This document shows, piece after piece, positions 1 through 6,712 of a stretch of 13,544 bases of DNA. The DNA is from Pyrinomonadaceae bacterium (GTDB lineage Bacteria; Acidobacteriota; Blastocatellia; Pyrinomonadales; Pyrinomonadaceae), in NCBI GenBank assembly GCA_025937955.1, contig JAICQI010000058.1, forward strand, positions 1 to 13,544, in the 5' to 3' direction. A program made the translations under genes and the position numbers. The notes beneath the pieces were generated by a model. It searched no databases. It had not been told where the DNA came from and saw only the letters and a program-made list of their open reading frames with translations. The first letter of the stretch is position 1, and every line of letters starts with the position of its first letter.

Positions 1-16
1 AGACGTATTACTTCTG

Positions 17-880
17 ATGAACTTGCGAAGATTTTCCTGCATTGCCTTTCTCACGATTGTCATCGGTCTCAGTCTGCCGTTCGCACACGCGCAGCGTGTC
101 GATTCACACGCCGGGACACGACACTTCGAGTTTGGCGAAGAGCTGTACTTCGAAGCTGAATTCTCGCGATCGCTTTTGCGCAATTTGGACGTCGCCGAGC
201 TTAAGTTTCGCGCGACGCGGACACCCGTGAACGAACCTTCTGACTCTGCGAAATCAAAGCCCTATGCTTTAACGCTCAGCGCCGACGTCGCCAGCAAAGG
301 CTTCTTCCCTCGCCTGTTCAATCTGAAGTTTCGTGAACGCGTCGAATCTACAGTCGAACCAGTTTCTTTCACCGTGCAACGGACGACGATTCTCGACGAG
401 CAGGGCAAACGAGTTCGCACCACGGAATCAACGTTTGATCGAACGAAAGGCAAGATGACCTGGACTTCGCGCGATCCGAACAATCCGTCAGCGGAACCAC
501 GGCACGCGATCACTGACTTCTCGGGACAGTTACAGGACGTCCTCTCAGCGATCTACTTCATCCGCACACTCCCACTCCAGGTAGGAAAGACTTTCGAAGT
601 CTTTATCGGCGATGGCGGCCGTGTTTACAAGATACCCGTAAAGGTGGTTGAGCGAAGACGAATGAAGACCGTTCTCGGCCGCGTTAACGTGCTGCGTGTG
701 AATCCGGAGCTCTTTGGACCAGAACGGCTGATCGACGACGAGAAGGGTGAGTTCACTATGTGGATCACCGACGACGCGCAACACATTCCCGTGGGCGGAC
801 GAGTGAAAACCGATTACGGTACGTTTGATATCAAGCTCAAACGAATTACCAAGCCGACCACGGCAGCGTTGGGTCAATGA
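17..880 (+). CDS. DUF3108 family exported protein
   Basis: A 287-residue protein. Residues 1-26 form a clear signal peptide: basic start (MNLRR), hydrophobic core and an AHA-Q type cleavage site, so it is probably periplasmic or envelope-located. The rest fits the DUF3108 family (function unknown): a beta-rich domain with a late segment around residues 225-280 containing DDEKGEFTMWITDD, then IPVGGRV and a closing strand DIKLKRI. That signature and length (family members are usually 230-300 aa) are the basis of the call. The stop overlaps the next start as ATGA (877-880), implying translational coupling to the phosphodiesterase. No Shine-Dalgarno can be judged because only 16 bases precede the start. 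It could be mislabelled at family level, but an exported protein seems secure. Confidence 0.8.
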   Translation: MNLRRFSCIAFLTIVIGLSLPFAHAQRVDSHAGTRHFEFGEELYFEAEFSRSLLRNLDVAELKFRATRTPVNEPSDSAKSKPYALTLSADVASKGFFPRLFNLKFRERVESTVEPVSFTVQRTTILDEQGKRVRTTESTFDRTKGKMTWTSRDPNNPSAEPRHAITDFSGQLQDVLSAIYFIRTLPLQVGKTFEVFIGDGGRVYKIPVKVVERRRMKTVLGRVNVLRVNPELFGPERLIDDEKGEFTMWITDDAQHIPVGGRVKTDYGTFDIKLKRITKPTTAALGQ

Positions 881-1647
881 GCTCCCCGCTCATCATGGGT
901 CACCGCGGCGCCTCCGCTGTCGCGCCGGAAAACACCATGGCGGCCTTTCGCGAAGCCATCGCCCTTGGATCAGATGGAATCGAGTTTGACGTTCGCTTAA
1001 CACGAGACCGTGTTCCGGTCGTTATCCACGACAACTCACTTCATCGCACCGCTGGCTTACCTCAACGTATCGCCGATTTAACCAGGGCAGAACTCAAGAG
1101 CGTAGACGTCGGTAGTTGGTTTGCGCGCAAGAAAAACCTGCCGCCTGGATCGTTCGCGAATGAAACCGTCCCCAGCCTACGCGACTTGTTCACCTTGTTT
1201 GAGTCAAACAATTTGACTCTTTGTCTGGAAATGAAGTGCGATTCGGTGGAGGAATATGCACCGCTAGCAGAAGCTTGTAGCCGGCTTATCGCGGAACACG
1301 GTTTGAAAGAACGGGTGATCGTCGAATGCTTCAAGCTACCCGCGCTTACCATACTCAAACAGACCGATGCGAGTATCAAAACGGCGGCGCTCTTCGAGCC
1401 ATCTTTTTCGACCCCTTCAGTGTTGTTGGACCAAAGCCTCGTCAATCAAGCGACCGCAGTTGGCGCATCGTACCTCGCTCTACACCATCGTCTCGCGCGC
1501 CAGAGTCTCGTGGAGAAAGCCAAACTTGCCGGTCTGCGCGTCGCTCTTTGGACAGTGGACGATCCGACCTGGATCGAACGCGCGCGTGCGATGGGCATTG
1601 AGGCTTTGATTACTAACGATCCCGCCGCTATGCTGGCTCATCGATGA
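877..1647 (+). CDS. glycerophosphodiester phosphodiesterase (GDPD)
   Basis: A 256-residue single-domain GDPD, which hydrolyses glycerophosphodiesters (deacylated phospholipids such as glycerophosphoethanolamine) to sn-glycerol 3-phosphate and an alcohol. The family motifs are all visible: GHRG with His9 and Arg10, PENT at 17-20, the metal-binding IEFDVR (Glu36, Asp38), the second catalytic HD (His51, Asp52), CLEMK (Glu118, Lys120), the late VALWTVDD strand and ITNDP near the C-terminus. There is no signal peptide or membrane segment, so it is cytoplasmic, like UgpQ. Length is normal. Start and stop both overlap their neighbours by 4 bp, placing it in the middle of a coupled three-gene operon. 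Substrate choice cannot be read from sequence. The inositol-phosphate synthase next along makes glycerophosphoinositol a reasonable but unproven candidate. Confidence 0.93.
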   Translation: MSSPLIMGHRGASAVAPENTMAAFREAIALGSDGIEFDVRLTRDRVPVVIHDNSLHRTAGLPQRIADLTRAELKSVDVGSWFARKKNLPPGSFANETVPSLRDLFTLFESNNLTLCLEMKCDSVEEYAPLAEACSRLIAEHGLKERVIVECFKLPALTILKQTDASIKTAALFEPSFSTPSVLLDQSLVNQATAVGASYLALHHRLARQSLVEKAKLAGLRVALWTVDDPTWIERARAMGIEALITNDPAAMLAHR

Positions 1648-2501
1648 CTCGTCCCCTGGCTCAGCTCAACAGATTTTTCGTCTCGCCGGACTTTTCAGTT
1701 TACTACCGCAGGGCCAAACAGCTTATCTGGCAGAACGGGGCAACCTCAGGATATTCACTGCTCGCGACCCTGAGCGGACAAGTCGATTACGACGTCGATG
1801 GCAAACCCGCATCTCTCGCAGCCTCTGGATCAGTCGTTGTTGAACCGAATACCAATGTCAGCGCCAAAGGCCGTCAGGTTGAGCTTCTGTTTCTGACGTT
1901 CTCGGCGTCGCTGGTGATTCAACACGCCACAGCAATGCGATTGATACCACCTAAATCGATCGTCACCTTCACGCGCGAACACGTCCATGGCGATCAACGA
2001 CTCAACGCATTGCTGGCGGAATTCGTTTCTGAACTTTCCGGCGAGGAACCAGGCAAGGAGATCGTGATGCGCGCGTTAGTGGAACAAGCATTGGTCCACC
2101 TGCTGCGAAACTACTCGGCGCCGCGTCTCTCGGAAGAGCTCGAACTCTCTCGCGTGGGCCTGGTGGACCGGCGTATTCGACGATCCGTCGAGCTGATGCA
2201 CACTCAACTTGACCAGGATCTCACCTTGAAGGCGCTGGCCGCGGCGTCATATCTATCGCCGTTCCACTTTGCGCGGCTCTTCAAGAAGCTAACCGGATCG
2301 TCGCCGCATAACTATCTCGCCGGCATTCGTGCAACCAGGGCGCAATTGTTACTCGCCGAAACCGATCTGTCCGTAACAGAGATCGGCGCGCGCGTCGGCT
2401 ATCTCAGCGGCAGCCACTTCACCAAAGCCTTTCGCATCGCCACGGGCGCCACGCCCCGCGAATTTCGTAAAAGCCTCATCGCTCGAGAACCGTCACGCTG
2501 A
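1644..2501 (+). CDS. AraC/XylS-family transcriptional regulator
   Basis: A 285-residue regulator with the usual AraC layout. Residues about 15-110 form a small beta-rich, cupin-like sensing domain (YSLLATLSGQVDYDVDG, then SGSVVVEPNT). Residues about 175-275 form the double helix-turn-helix domain. The first HTH is around 194-214 (LTLKALAAASYLSPFHFARL, followed by FKKLTG). The second is around 243-264 (SVTEIGARVGYLSGSHFTKA, followed by F and GATPREFRK). Both match the family consensus closely. The ATG overlaps the GDPD stop (ATGA, 1644-1647), so it is co-translated with the two upstream genes and may control that operon or a nearby one. The ligand is unknown. Its TGA shares its last base with the first base of a long inverted repeat. 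Confidence 0.93.
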   Translation: MTRPLAQLNRFFVSPDFSVYYRRAKQLIWQNGATSGYSLLATLSGQVDYDVDGKPASLAASGSVVVEPNTNVSAKGRQVELLFLTFSASLVIQHATAMRLIPPKSIVTFTREHVHGDQRLNALLAEFVSELSGEEPGKEIVMRALVEQALVHLLRNYSAPRLSEELELSRVGLVDRRIRRSVELMHTQLDQDLTLKALAAASYLSPFHFARLFKKLTGSSPHNYLAGIRATRAQLLLAETDLSVTEIGARVGYLSGSHFTKAFRIATGATPREFRKSLIAREPSR

Positions 2502-2593
2502 CCCGACGCTACCGCGTTGCGGTACTGACCCGATTCTTCGTCGCCGGCGCGATCCGAGGAGCGGGTCAGTACCGAAACGCGATAGCGTCGGGT
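2501..2593. repeat. 93-bp foldback (REP- or MITE-like inverted repeat)
   Basis: Two 32-bp arms, 2501-2532 and 2562-2593, are reverse complements at 30 of 32 positions and surround a 29-nt loop. The arms begin ACCCGACGCT and end GGTACTGACCCG. The left arm has its own hairpin (TACCGC 2510-2515, GTT, GCGGTA 2519-2524), and the loop holds the palindrome CGCCGGCG (2542-2549). The element starts at the last base of the AraC-gene stop codon and has no T-run after it, so it is not a classical intrinsic terminator, though it could stop or stabilise the upstream transcript. The two arm mismatches suggest decay or compensation since formation. Confidence 0.85.
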
Positions 2594-2694
2594 TGCTGCA
2601 TGGGCGCAATGCGTCGCCAATAATGCGCAAGATTTGTCAGTTCAGATCGCCTGGTCGCCAGTATCATCTTCAAAACTTCATAGGAGAACCACCA

Positions 2695-4014
2695 ATGCCA
2701 GTCGCGAAGCAACCAGAGATCAGTCCAGCCGAAGGAAAGCTCGGTGTTTTACTCGTCGGACTCGGCGCAGTCAGCACCACTTTTATCGCCGGTGTCGAAG
2801 CCATCAAGAAAGGTTTTGCAGAACCCATCGGCAGCCTGACTCAGATGGGGACGATTCGTCTCGGTAAAAGAACCGACAATCGTGTTCCGCTGATTAAAGA
2901 CTTCGTTCCACTGGCCCAACTCAAGGATCTCGTCTTCGGCGCATGGGACATCTTTCCCGATTCAGCGTATGACGCAGCACTCAACGCCGGCGTGCTCGAG
3001 AAAGAACTGTTGGCCCAGCTCAAAGAACCACTGCGCAAGATTCGCCCGATGAAAGCTGTCTTCGATCAGGCTTACGTGAAACGCCTCAGCGGCACGAACG
3101 TCAAAACCGGAAAGAATAAGTTTGAGCTCGCCCAACAACTCATCGACGAGATTGCGGAGTGGACACGCAAAAACAAATGCTCGCGCCTCGTGATGATCTG
3201 GGCCGCTTCAACCGAGGTCTTCTTAAAGCCACACTCAGTTCACAAAACGATCGACTCTTTCGAGCAGGCAATGCGCGACAACCACAAAGCGATCGCGCCT
3301 TCGATGATCTACGCCTACGCCGCGCTCAAGTCGGGCATACCCTTCGCGAACGGCGCGCCGAACTTGACCGTCGACATCCCGGCGCTGATGTCTCTGGCAG
3401 ATAAAAACAAACTCGCGATCTGCGGCAAAGATTTCAAGACCGGTCAAACGCTGATGAAAACGATCATCGCTCCGGGACTGAAGTCCCGCATGCTTGGCCT
3501 GCACGGCTGGTACTCCACCAACATCCTCGGCAATCGCGACGGCGAAGTGCTTGACGATCCCGACTCTTTCAAGACGAAAGAAGAGTCGAAGCTCTCGGTT
3601 CTCGAATACATCCTCCAGCCCGATGTCTATCCGAGTCTGTACAAAGACTTCTCACACGTGGTCAGGATCAACTACTATCCGCCACGCGGCGACAACAAGG
3701 AAGGATGGGACAACATCGACATCTTCGGCTGGCTCGGTTACAAGATGCAGATCAAGATCGACTTCCTCTGTCGCGACTCGATTCTCGCCGCGCCAATCGT
3801 CCTGGATCTGGCGCTGTTCCTGGATCTCGCCCAACGAGCCCGCATGAAGGGCGTGCAGGAGTGGCTTTCGTTCTACTTCAAATCTCCACAAACTGCCCCC
3901 GGGTTGTATCCGGAGCACGACATCTTCATTCAGTTGATGAAACTAAAAAACACGCTGCGACATCTGCGTGGCGAAGATCTGATCACTCACCTGGGGCTAG
4001 AATATTACGACTAG
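2695..4014 (+). CDS. ino1: inositol-3-phosphate synthase (myo-inositol-1-phosphate synthase)
   Basis: Converts D-glucose 6-phosphate to 1D-myo-inositol 3-phosphate by an NAD-dependent oxidation, aldol cyclisation and reduction, the first step of inositol and phosphatidylinositol synthesis. The 439-residue product shows the NAD-binding start GVLLVGLGAVSTT (residues 17-29), the GKDFKTGQT active-site segment (244-252, Lys248 and Lys255), NILGNRDG (276-283), the EESKLSVLEYIL stretch (Lys299) and IDFLCRDS (355-362). These are the landmarks of the family. The in-frame ORF extends upstream to 2593, but ATG 2695 is chosen because AGGAGA (2682-2687) lies at correct distance and the extra N-terminal residues would be translated from the tail of the foldback repeat. 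It is soluble and cytoplasmic. The GDPD gene just upstream fits a phospholipid-headgroup theme. Confidence 0.95.
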   Translation: MPVAKQPEISPAEGKLGVLLVGLGAVSTTFIAGVEAIKKGFAEPIGSLTQMGTIRLGKRTDNRVPLIKDFVPLAQLKDLVFGAWDIFPDSAYDAALNAGVLEKELLAQLKEPLRKIRPMKAVFDQAYVKRLSGTNVKTGKNKFELAQQLIDEIAEWTRKNKCSRLVMIWAASTEVFLKPHSVHKTIDSFEQAMRDNHKAIAPSMIYAYAALKSGIPFANGAPNLTVDIPALMSLADKNKLAICGKDFKTGQTLMKTIIAPGLKSRMLGLHGWYSTNILGNRDGEVLDDPDSFKTKEESKLSVLEYILQPDVYPSLYKDFSHVVRINYYPPRGDNKEGWDNIDIFGWLGYKMQIKIDFLCRDSILAAPIVLDLALFLDLAQRARMKGVQEWLSFYFKSPQTAPGLYPEHDIFIQLMKLKNTLRHLRGEDLITHLGLEYYD

Positions 4015-4059
4015 ATCTGCGTCTATCCGTGTACTCGCGGCTGAAAACGTGCAATTAAT

Positions 4060-4103
4060 TGTCAGTTAAATCTTGACAGGAAATGTCAGGGAGTAGTTAA
4101 CAT
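4060..4103 (+). promoter_or_regulatory. possible promoter with TGTCA/TGACA boxes upstream of the Clp-type gene
   Basis: A perfect -35 hexamer TTGACA (4073-4078) is followed at 19 bp by TAACAT (4098-4103), a 4-of-6 match to a -10 box, so the pair is weak. The -35 sits among alternating half-sites: TGTCA 4060-4064, TGACA 4074-4078 and TGTCA 4084-4088, giving an inverted pair on each side. This looks like an operator overlapping a promoter. A transcript starting near 4110 would have a leader of about 134 nt before ATG 4244. Confidence 0.3.
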
Positions 4104-4184
4104 TAGCAGCCGGTCGCCTCACTGAACCCTGTCCAGGGTCAATTGGCGAACCATAAGATGTTGCACGTGCATCAATTTAATGTG

Positions 4185-4243
4185 CGGATCGTTCCTTGCT
4201 AGGGATACAGATTTGGGCGGTAGGCGCCCAAAGGAGCGAGCCG
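4185..4243 (+). promoter_or_regulatory. leader structure pairing the Shine-Dalgarno (RNA-thermometer-like)
   Basis: Bases 4185-4197 (CGGATCGTTCCTT) can pair with 4231-4243 (AAGGAGCGAGCCG): 11 Watson-Crick pairs, one U-G wobble and one A-G mismatch. The right strand contains the whole Shine-Dalgarno AAGGAG (4231-4236) and runs up to the base before ATG 4244. Inside lies a second hairpin, TGGGCG 4214-4219 with CGCCCA 4225-4230, whose 3' side directly abuts the main helix and should stack on it. A 16-nt single-stranded bulge (4198-4213) lies on the 5' side. This arrangement would hide the ribosome-binding site, as in ROSE-type RNA thermometers or translational riboswitches. The pairing is seen in the sequence; function is inferred. 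Confidence 0.55.
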
Positions 4244-5464
4244 ATGTTAGCTGAATGCGAAGTGACTAGAACAGATATGACTAATACAGGTACAGTTTTC
4301 CTCGATCCCGACCAAAAGAGCCCGCGTGCTCAGGATTTTGAGGAGCGATTGACCGCGCGGATCGTGGGACAAGAGCGCGCAGTTAGGCGTATGAGTGGCC
4401 TGTATCAGATTTTTCTGGCAGGCATGAATCCTCCAAATCGGCCGATCGGCACGATGCTGTTTCTGGGACCAACCGGTTCCGGAAAGACTCGAGTGATCGA
4501 AGCTGCCGCCGAAGTGCTTTACGGCGATCCGAACGCCGTCGTCAAAATCGACTGCGCGGAATTTCAGCACTCACACGAGATTGCAAAGCTGATTGGCTCG
4601 CCTCCGGGATACCTGGGCCATCGCGAAACCTCGCCCATGCTCACCCAGGAGAACCTCGATCGAATGCATACCGACGACATGAAAGTGTCGCTCGTGCTCT
4701 TCGACGAGATTGAGAAAGCTTCCGATAGTTTGTGGCAGTTGCTGCTCGGTATTCTCGACAAAGCCACGTTGACTTTGGGTGACAATCGTCGCGTCGACTT
4801 CTCCAAGGCGATGGTGATCATGACGTCGAACCTTGGCGCTCGCGAGATGTCGGAACTGATTTCAGGTGGCATTGGTTTCGCGCCCGGCAAGGGCTCGAAG
4901 ACTCCGAACGACACCGAAGTGGACCAGAAGATTTATCGCACGGCGGTCGAGGCAGCGCGACGCAAGTTCTCGCCTGAGTTCATGAACCGCATCGATAAGG
5001 TGGTGGTCTTCCGTTCATTGAAAGAGCATCATCTGCGACAGATCCTCGATCTCGAATTGCAGGCGGTTCAGGATCGCATCATGCAATCAGCGGGAACGAA
5101 GTTCGTTTTCCAGTGCTCTGAAACAGCGAAAGACATGCTGATGAAGGAAGGACTGGACTACAAGTACGGCGCGCGTCACTTGAAGCGGGCAGTCGAAAGA
5201 TTCCTGGTGTATCCGCTCTCGAACCTGGTGGCCACGGGCCAGATCGGTTTGGGCGACCTGGTGCACGTTGATGTTGATGGAATAAAGAACCGGCTGGTCT
5301 TTTCGAAGAGCTCCGGCGGCGCTTTGATTCACGAAATGGCACAGGGCGCGGCATCAGTCGATAGTTCGAGTGAGTCGTTGTCAGGTGGCGTCGGATTGCC
5401 GATTCCGGGAGTTTCGAAGGCCGCCAAAAAGGGTCACGGCCGCGGAGAGAAAATCGAAAACTAG
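4244..5464 (+). CDS. single-module ClpA/ClpB-type AAA+ ATPase
   Basis: A 406-residue protein equivalent to the second ATPase module (D2, AAA_2 plus the D2 small domain) of Hsp100/Clp unfoldases, without the N-domain, D1 module or ClpB middle domain. Visible motifs: IVGQERAV (40-47), Walker A GPTGSGKT (75-82), pore loop GYLGH (122-126), Walker B VLFDEIEKA (151-159), sensor 1 TSNLG (194-198), FSPEFMNRID with arginine finger Arg249, and sensor 2 GARHLKR (309-315). The last 45 or so residues are Ser/Gly/Lys-rich and probably disordered. It lacks the ClpX zinc finger. It likely unfolds or remodels proteins in the cytoplasm; any peptidase partner is unknown. ATG 4244 is chosen over an upstream TTG (4196) because of AAGGAG 7 bp upstream; ATG 4277 is less likely. 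It is followed by a strong terminator. Confidence 0.88.
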   Translation: MLAECEVTRTDMTNTGTVFLDPDQKSPRAQDFEERLTARIVGQERAVRRMSGLYQIFLAGMNPPNRPIGTMLFLGPTGSGKTRVIEAAAEVLYGDPNAVVKIDCAEFQHSHEIAKLIGSPPGYLGHRETSPMLTQENLDRMHTDDMKVSLVLFDEIEKASDSLWQLLLGILDKATLTLGDNRRVDFSKAMVIMTSNLGAREMSELISGGIGFAPGKGSKTPNDTEVDQKIYRTAVEAARRKFSPEFMNRIDKVVVFRSLKEHHLRQILDLELQAVQDRIMQSAGTKFVFQCSETAKDMLMKEGLDYKYGARHLKRAVERFLVYPLSNLVATGQIGLGDLVHVDVDGIKNRLVFSKSSGGALIHEMAQGAASVDSSSESLSGGVGLPIPGVSKAAKKGHGRGEKIEN

Positions 5465-5484
5465 GCCCACGGTTACACGGATTG

Positions 5485-5517
5485 GAGGCGGATCAGGAAG
5501 TCTGATCCGCCTCTTTT
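5485..5517 (+). terminator. intrinsic terminator of the Clp-type gene
   Basis: A perfect 12-bp stem (GAGGCGGATCAG 5485-5496 with CTGATCCGCCTC 5502-5513), a 5-nt loop GAAGT, then TTTT and a further T-rich stretch. It lies 20 bp after the Clp-type stop and just before the convergent HEAT gene's end. On the minus strand the hairpin is not followed by T residues, so it serves mainly the plus-strand gene. Confidence 0.93.
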
Positions 5518-5521
5518 GCAT

Positions 5522-6346
5522 TTAGCTACGACTTAGTTTTCTTAAGGCCTGGTGAGCTATTTCCGCTAAGAAAGGATCGGCTGCCGTTGCTGCAGTCCGC
5601 AATGCGGGAGCTGCAGATGGATCGCCGATGAGGCCCAGCGATCGGGCCGCCTCACGCCGTACATCCGAGGGAAGCTTTTCGTTACTCAATGCCGAGACTA
5701 GTGCCGCAGTGCCGGCGCGACTCTTGATCTGTCCGAGTGCAACGGCGGCAGCGCGAAGAACAAAGACGTTGGGTTCTCGCTTTCGTTTCTTTTTTTCCGG
5801 TACAGACAATTCCGGCGCGAGAGTGCCAACGAGCGCGATGACCGCCGCTTCGTCGCCGATTTGGCTCAATGCAACCGCCGCCGCACCTCGCACTCCGTCT
5901 TCCTTATCATTCAACAATCGCTCGCTCAATGCAGCAGTCGCGCTGCGGCTTCGTGTTAGGCCAAGCGCGTAGGCCGCTTCGCGTCGCACGAACTCGTCTT
6001 TGTCATTCAGTAACGGCAGCAGGTATGGAACACTGTCCTCACTACCGAGCGAGAGAATAGCTTTGGCAGCCGTAACACGAACGATGGCAGCCACGTCTTG
6101 CAGTGCCGGAAGAGCTGCGCGCGAGGCCGCTGCCAGACGCATGGTGCCAAGTCTCATCACAGCATCGCGACGTTCCTCAACATCACTTGAGCCCAAACGC
6201 TGCTGCTGTTTTTGGATTTCGAGTTGAGTTGGAGTGAGGCTGCGCGCATCCTGCGCAAAGATCACCAAAGAGGATAACCACAAAAAGGCACAAAGAGCAC
6301 AAGCGGATTTAACTTTTGAGCTTGTTGTGCCTTTTTGTGGCCTCAT
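5522..6346 (-). CDS. exported HEAT-repeat protein
   Basis: A 274-residue protein made of about six HEAT-type alpha-helical repeats of 30-35 residues, starting near residues 52, 85, 116, 147, 195 and 227. Recurrent phrases such as DEFVRREAAYALGL, DGVRGAAAVALSQIG, VLRAAAVALGQI and DVRREAARSLGLIG show the pattern. A Lys/Arg-rich linker (KKKRKR, 185-190) interrupts the repeats. Residues about 12-32 form a signal peptide (hydrophobic core ALCAFLWLSSLVIFAQ), so the protein is probably periplasmic. HEAT repeats are protein-binding scaffolds; no enzyme motif is present. The ATG follows immediately after the TGA of the 88-aa gene, implying coupling. The first 24 or so codons lie inside an inverted repeat, which supplied much of the signal peptide. 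The partner is unknown. Confidence 0.85.
   Translation of the reverse strand: MRPQKGTTSSKVKSACALCAFLWLSSLVIFAQDARSLTPTQLEIQKQQQRLGSSDVEERRDAVMRLGTMRLAAASRAALPALQDVAAIVRVTAAKAILSLGSEDSVPYLLPLLNDKDEFVRREAAYALGLTRSRSATAALSERLLNDKEDGVRGAAAVALSQIGDEAAVIALVGTLAPELSVPEKKKRKREPNVFVLRAAAVALGQIKSRAGTAALVSALSNEKLPSDVRREAARSLGLIGDPSAAPALRTAATAADPFLAEIAHQALRKLSRS
6278..6340. repeat. inverted repeat inside the HEAT gene's 5' end
   Basis: Perfect 16-bp arms: CCACAAAAAGGCACAA (6278-6293) and its reverse complement (6325-6340), separated by 31 bp. The complementarity resumes inside the spacer: GCACAAGC on the left resembles the complement of GCTTGT on the right after a 5-nt gap. The whole element lies within the coding region (codons 3 to 23). 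In minus-strand sense it encodes PQKGT at one end and ALCAFLW at the other. This kind of A-rich dispersed foldback is normally intergenic, so a repeat appears to have been captured as a signal-peptide segment, or the true start lies elsewhere. Confidence 0.8.
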
Positions 6347-6613
6347 TCAACTGTAAGCGCCTACTCTTGCCGCAGCTCGCTTTTCGGCTTTGCGCCTGAC
6401 TGCTTCCCATTCGAAAGCCTGGCGAGCACGACGATTTTCACGAGCATCTGCCAGCGTGGCCAAAAGCTCGTCCTCTCCAACTGAAGGCGCGATCCTGGCT
6501 CGTTTTTTGGATTCCATTGTGGTGACGTAATCCAAAACCTCGCCCACCTCAGATTCACTCAGTGCCTCGAGTTTCAAAGCAAGAAACTGGCGTTGGTTCC
6601 CATTGTTGGCCAT
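6347..6613 (-). CDS. small hypothetical protein, 88 aa
   Basis: Not recognised as a named family. It is charged and predicted helical: a short N-terminal stretch (ANNGNQRQFLALKLEALS), an acidic helix SESEVGEVLDYVTTMESKKR (19-38), then an Arg/Glu/Ala-rich helix (about 45-84) that could form a coiled coil. There is no signal peptide or membrane segment. It is considered real because an AAAGGAG Shine-Dalgarno (complement of 6621-6627) stands 7 bp before the ATG, and its TGA abuts the HEAT gene's ATG with no gap. It lies in the middle of a J-protein / small protein / HEAT gene set. The SESEVGEVLDYV start vaguely resembles small antitoxin or adaptor proteins, but no toxin partner is present. Confidence 0.7.
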   Translation of the reverse strand: MANNGNQRQFLALKLEALSESEVGEVLDYVTTMESKKRARIAPSVGEDELLATLADARENRRARQAFEWEAVRRKAEKRAAARVGAYS

Positions 6614-6658
6614 TTTCGTGCTCCTTTGTTGTTAGTTTGGGCGGTAAGCGGGAAGGAC

Positions 6659-6664
6659 ACTATA
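6659..6664 (-). promoter_or_regulatory. possible internal promoter -10 box
   Basis: In the 97-bp gap after the J-protein stop, the minus strand reads TATAGT (6664 down to 6659), a 5-of-6 match to a -10 box, about 45 bp upstream of the 88-aa gene's ATG. No good -35 lies 16-18 bp upstream (best TGGCAA at 18 bp, 3 of 6). It could give extra expression of the two distal genes. Confidence 0.25.
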
Positions 6665-6712
6665 CAACACTGTTTGGAGGATTTGCCAGAATTTACGGGA
6701 TTTATCGCTGAA

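Noticed and set aside
2593..2694. Extended N-terminus of inositol-phosphate synthase
   Set aside because: It would start in the foldback arm and has no family similarity, while ATG 2695 has AGGAGA at proper distance.
4015..4050. Sequence after ino1 (ATCTGCGTCTATCCGTGT...) as a dispersed repeat
   Set aside because: It looks like wording often seen in bacterial intergenic repeats, but that is memory only; no second copy or symmetry is present in this window.
4126..4171. Small palindromes ACCCT-GTCC-AGGGT (4126-4139) and TGCACGTGCA (4162-4171)
   Set aside because: Real symmetry but short; no T-run, promoter or partner to give them a role beyond possible minor hairpin or binding site.
4196..4243. 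TTG start for the Clp-type ATPase
   Set aside because: These bases form the structured leader; ATG 4244 has a strong Shine-Dalgarno and leaves a complete AAA+ module.
6347..6613. Antitoxin of a toxin-antitoxin pair
   Set aside because: The 88-aa protein is the right size and charge, but neither neighbour resembles a toxin: one is an exported HEAT protein and the other a membrane J-protein.
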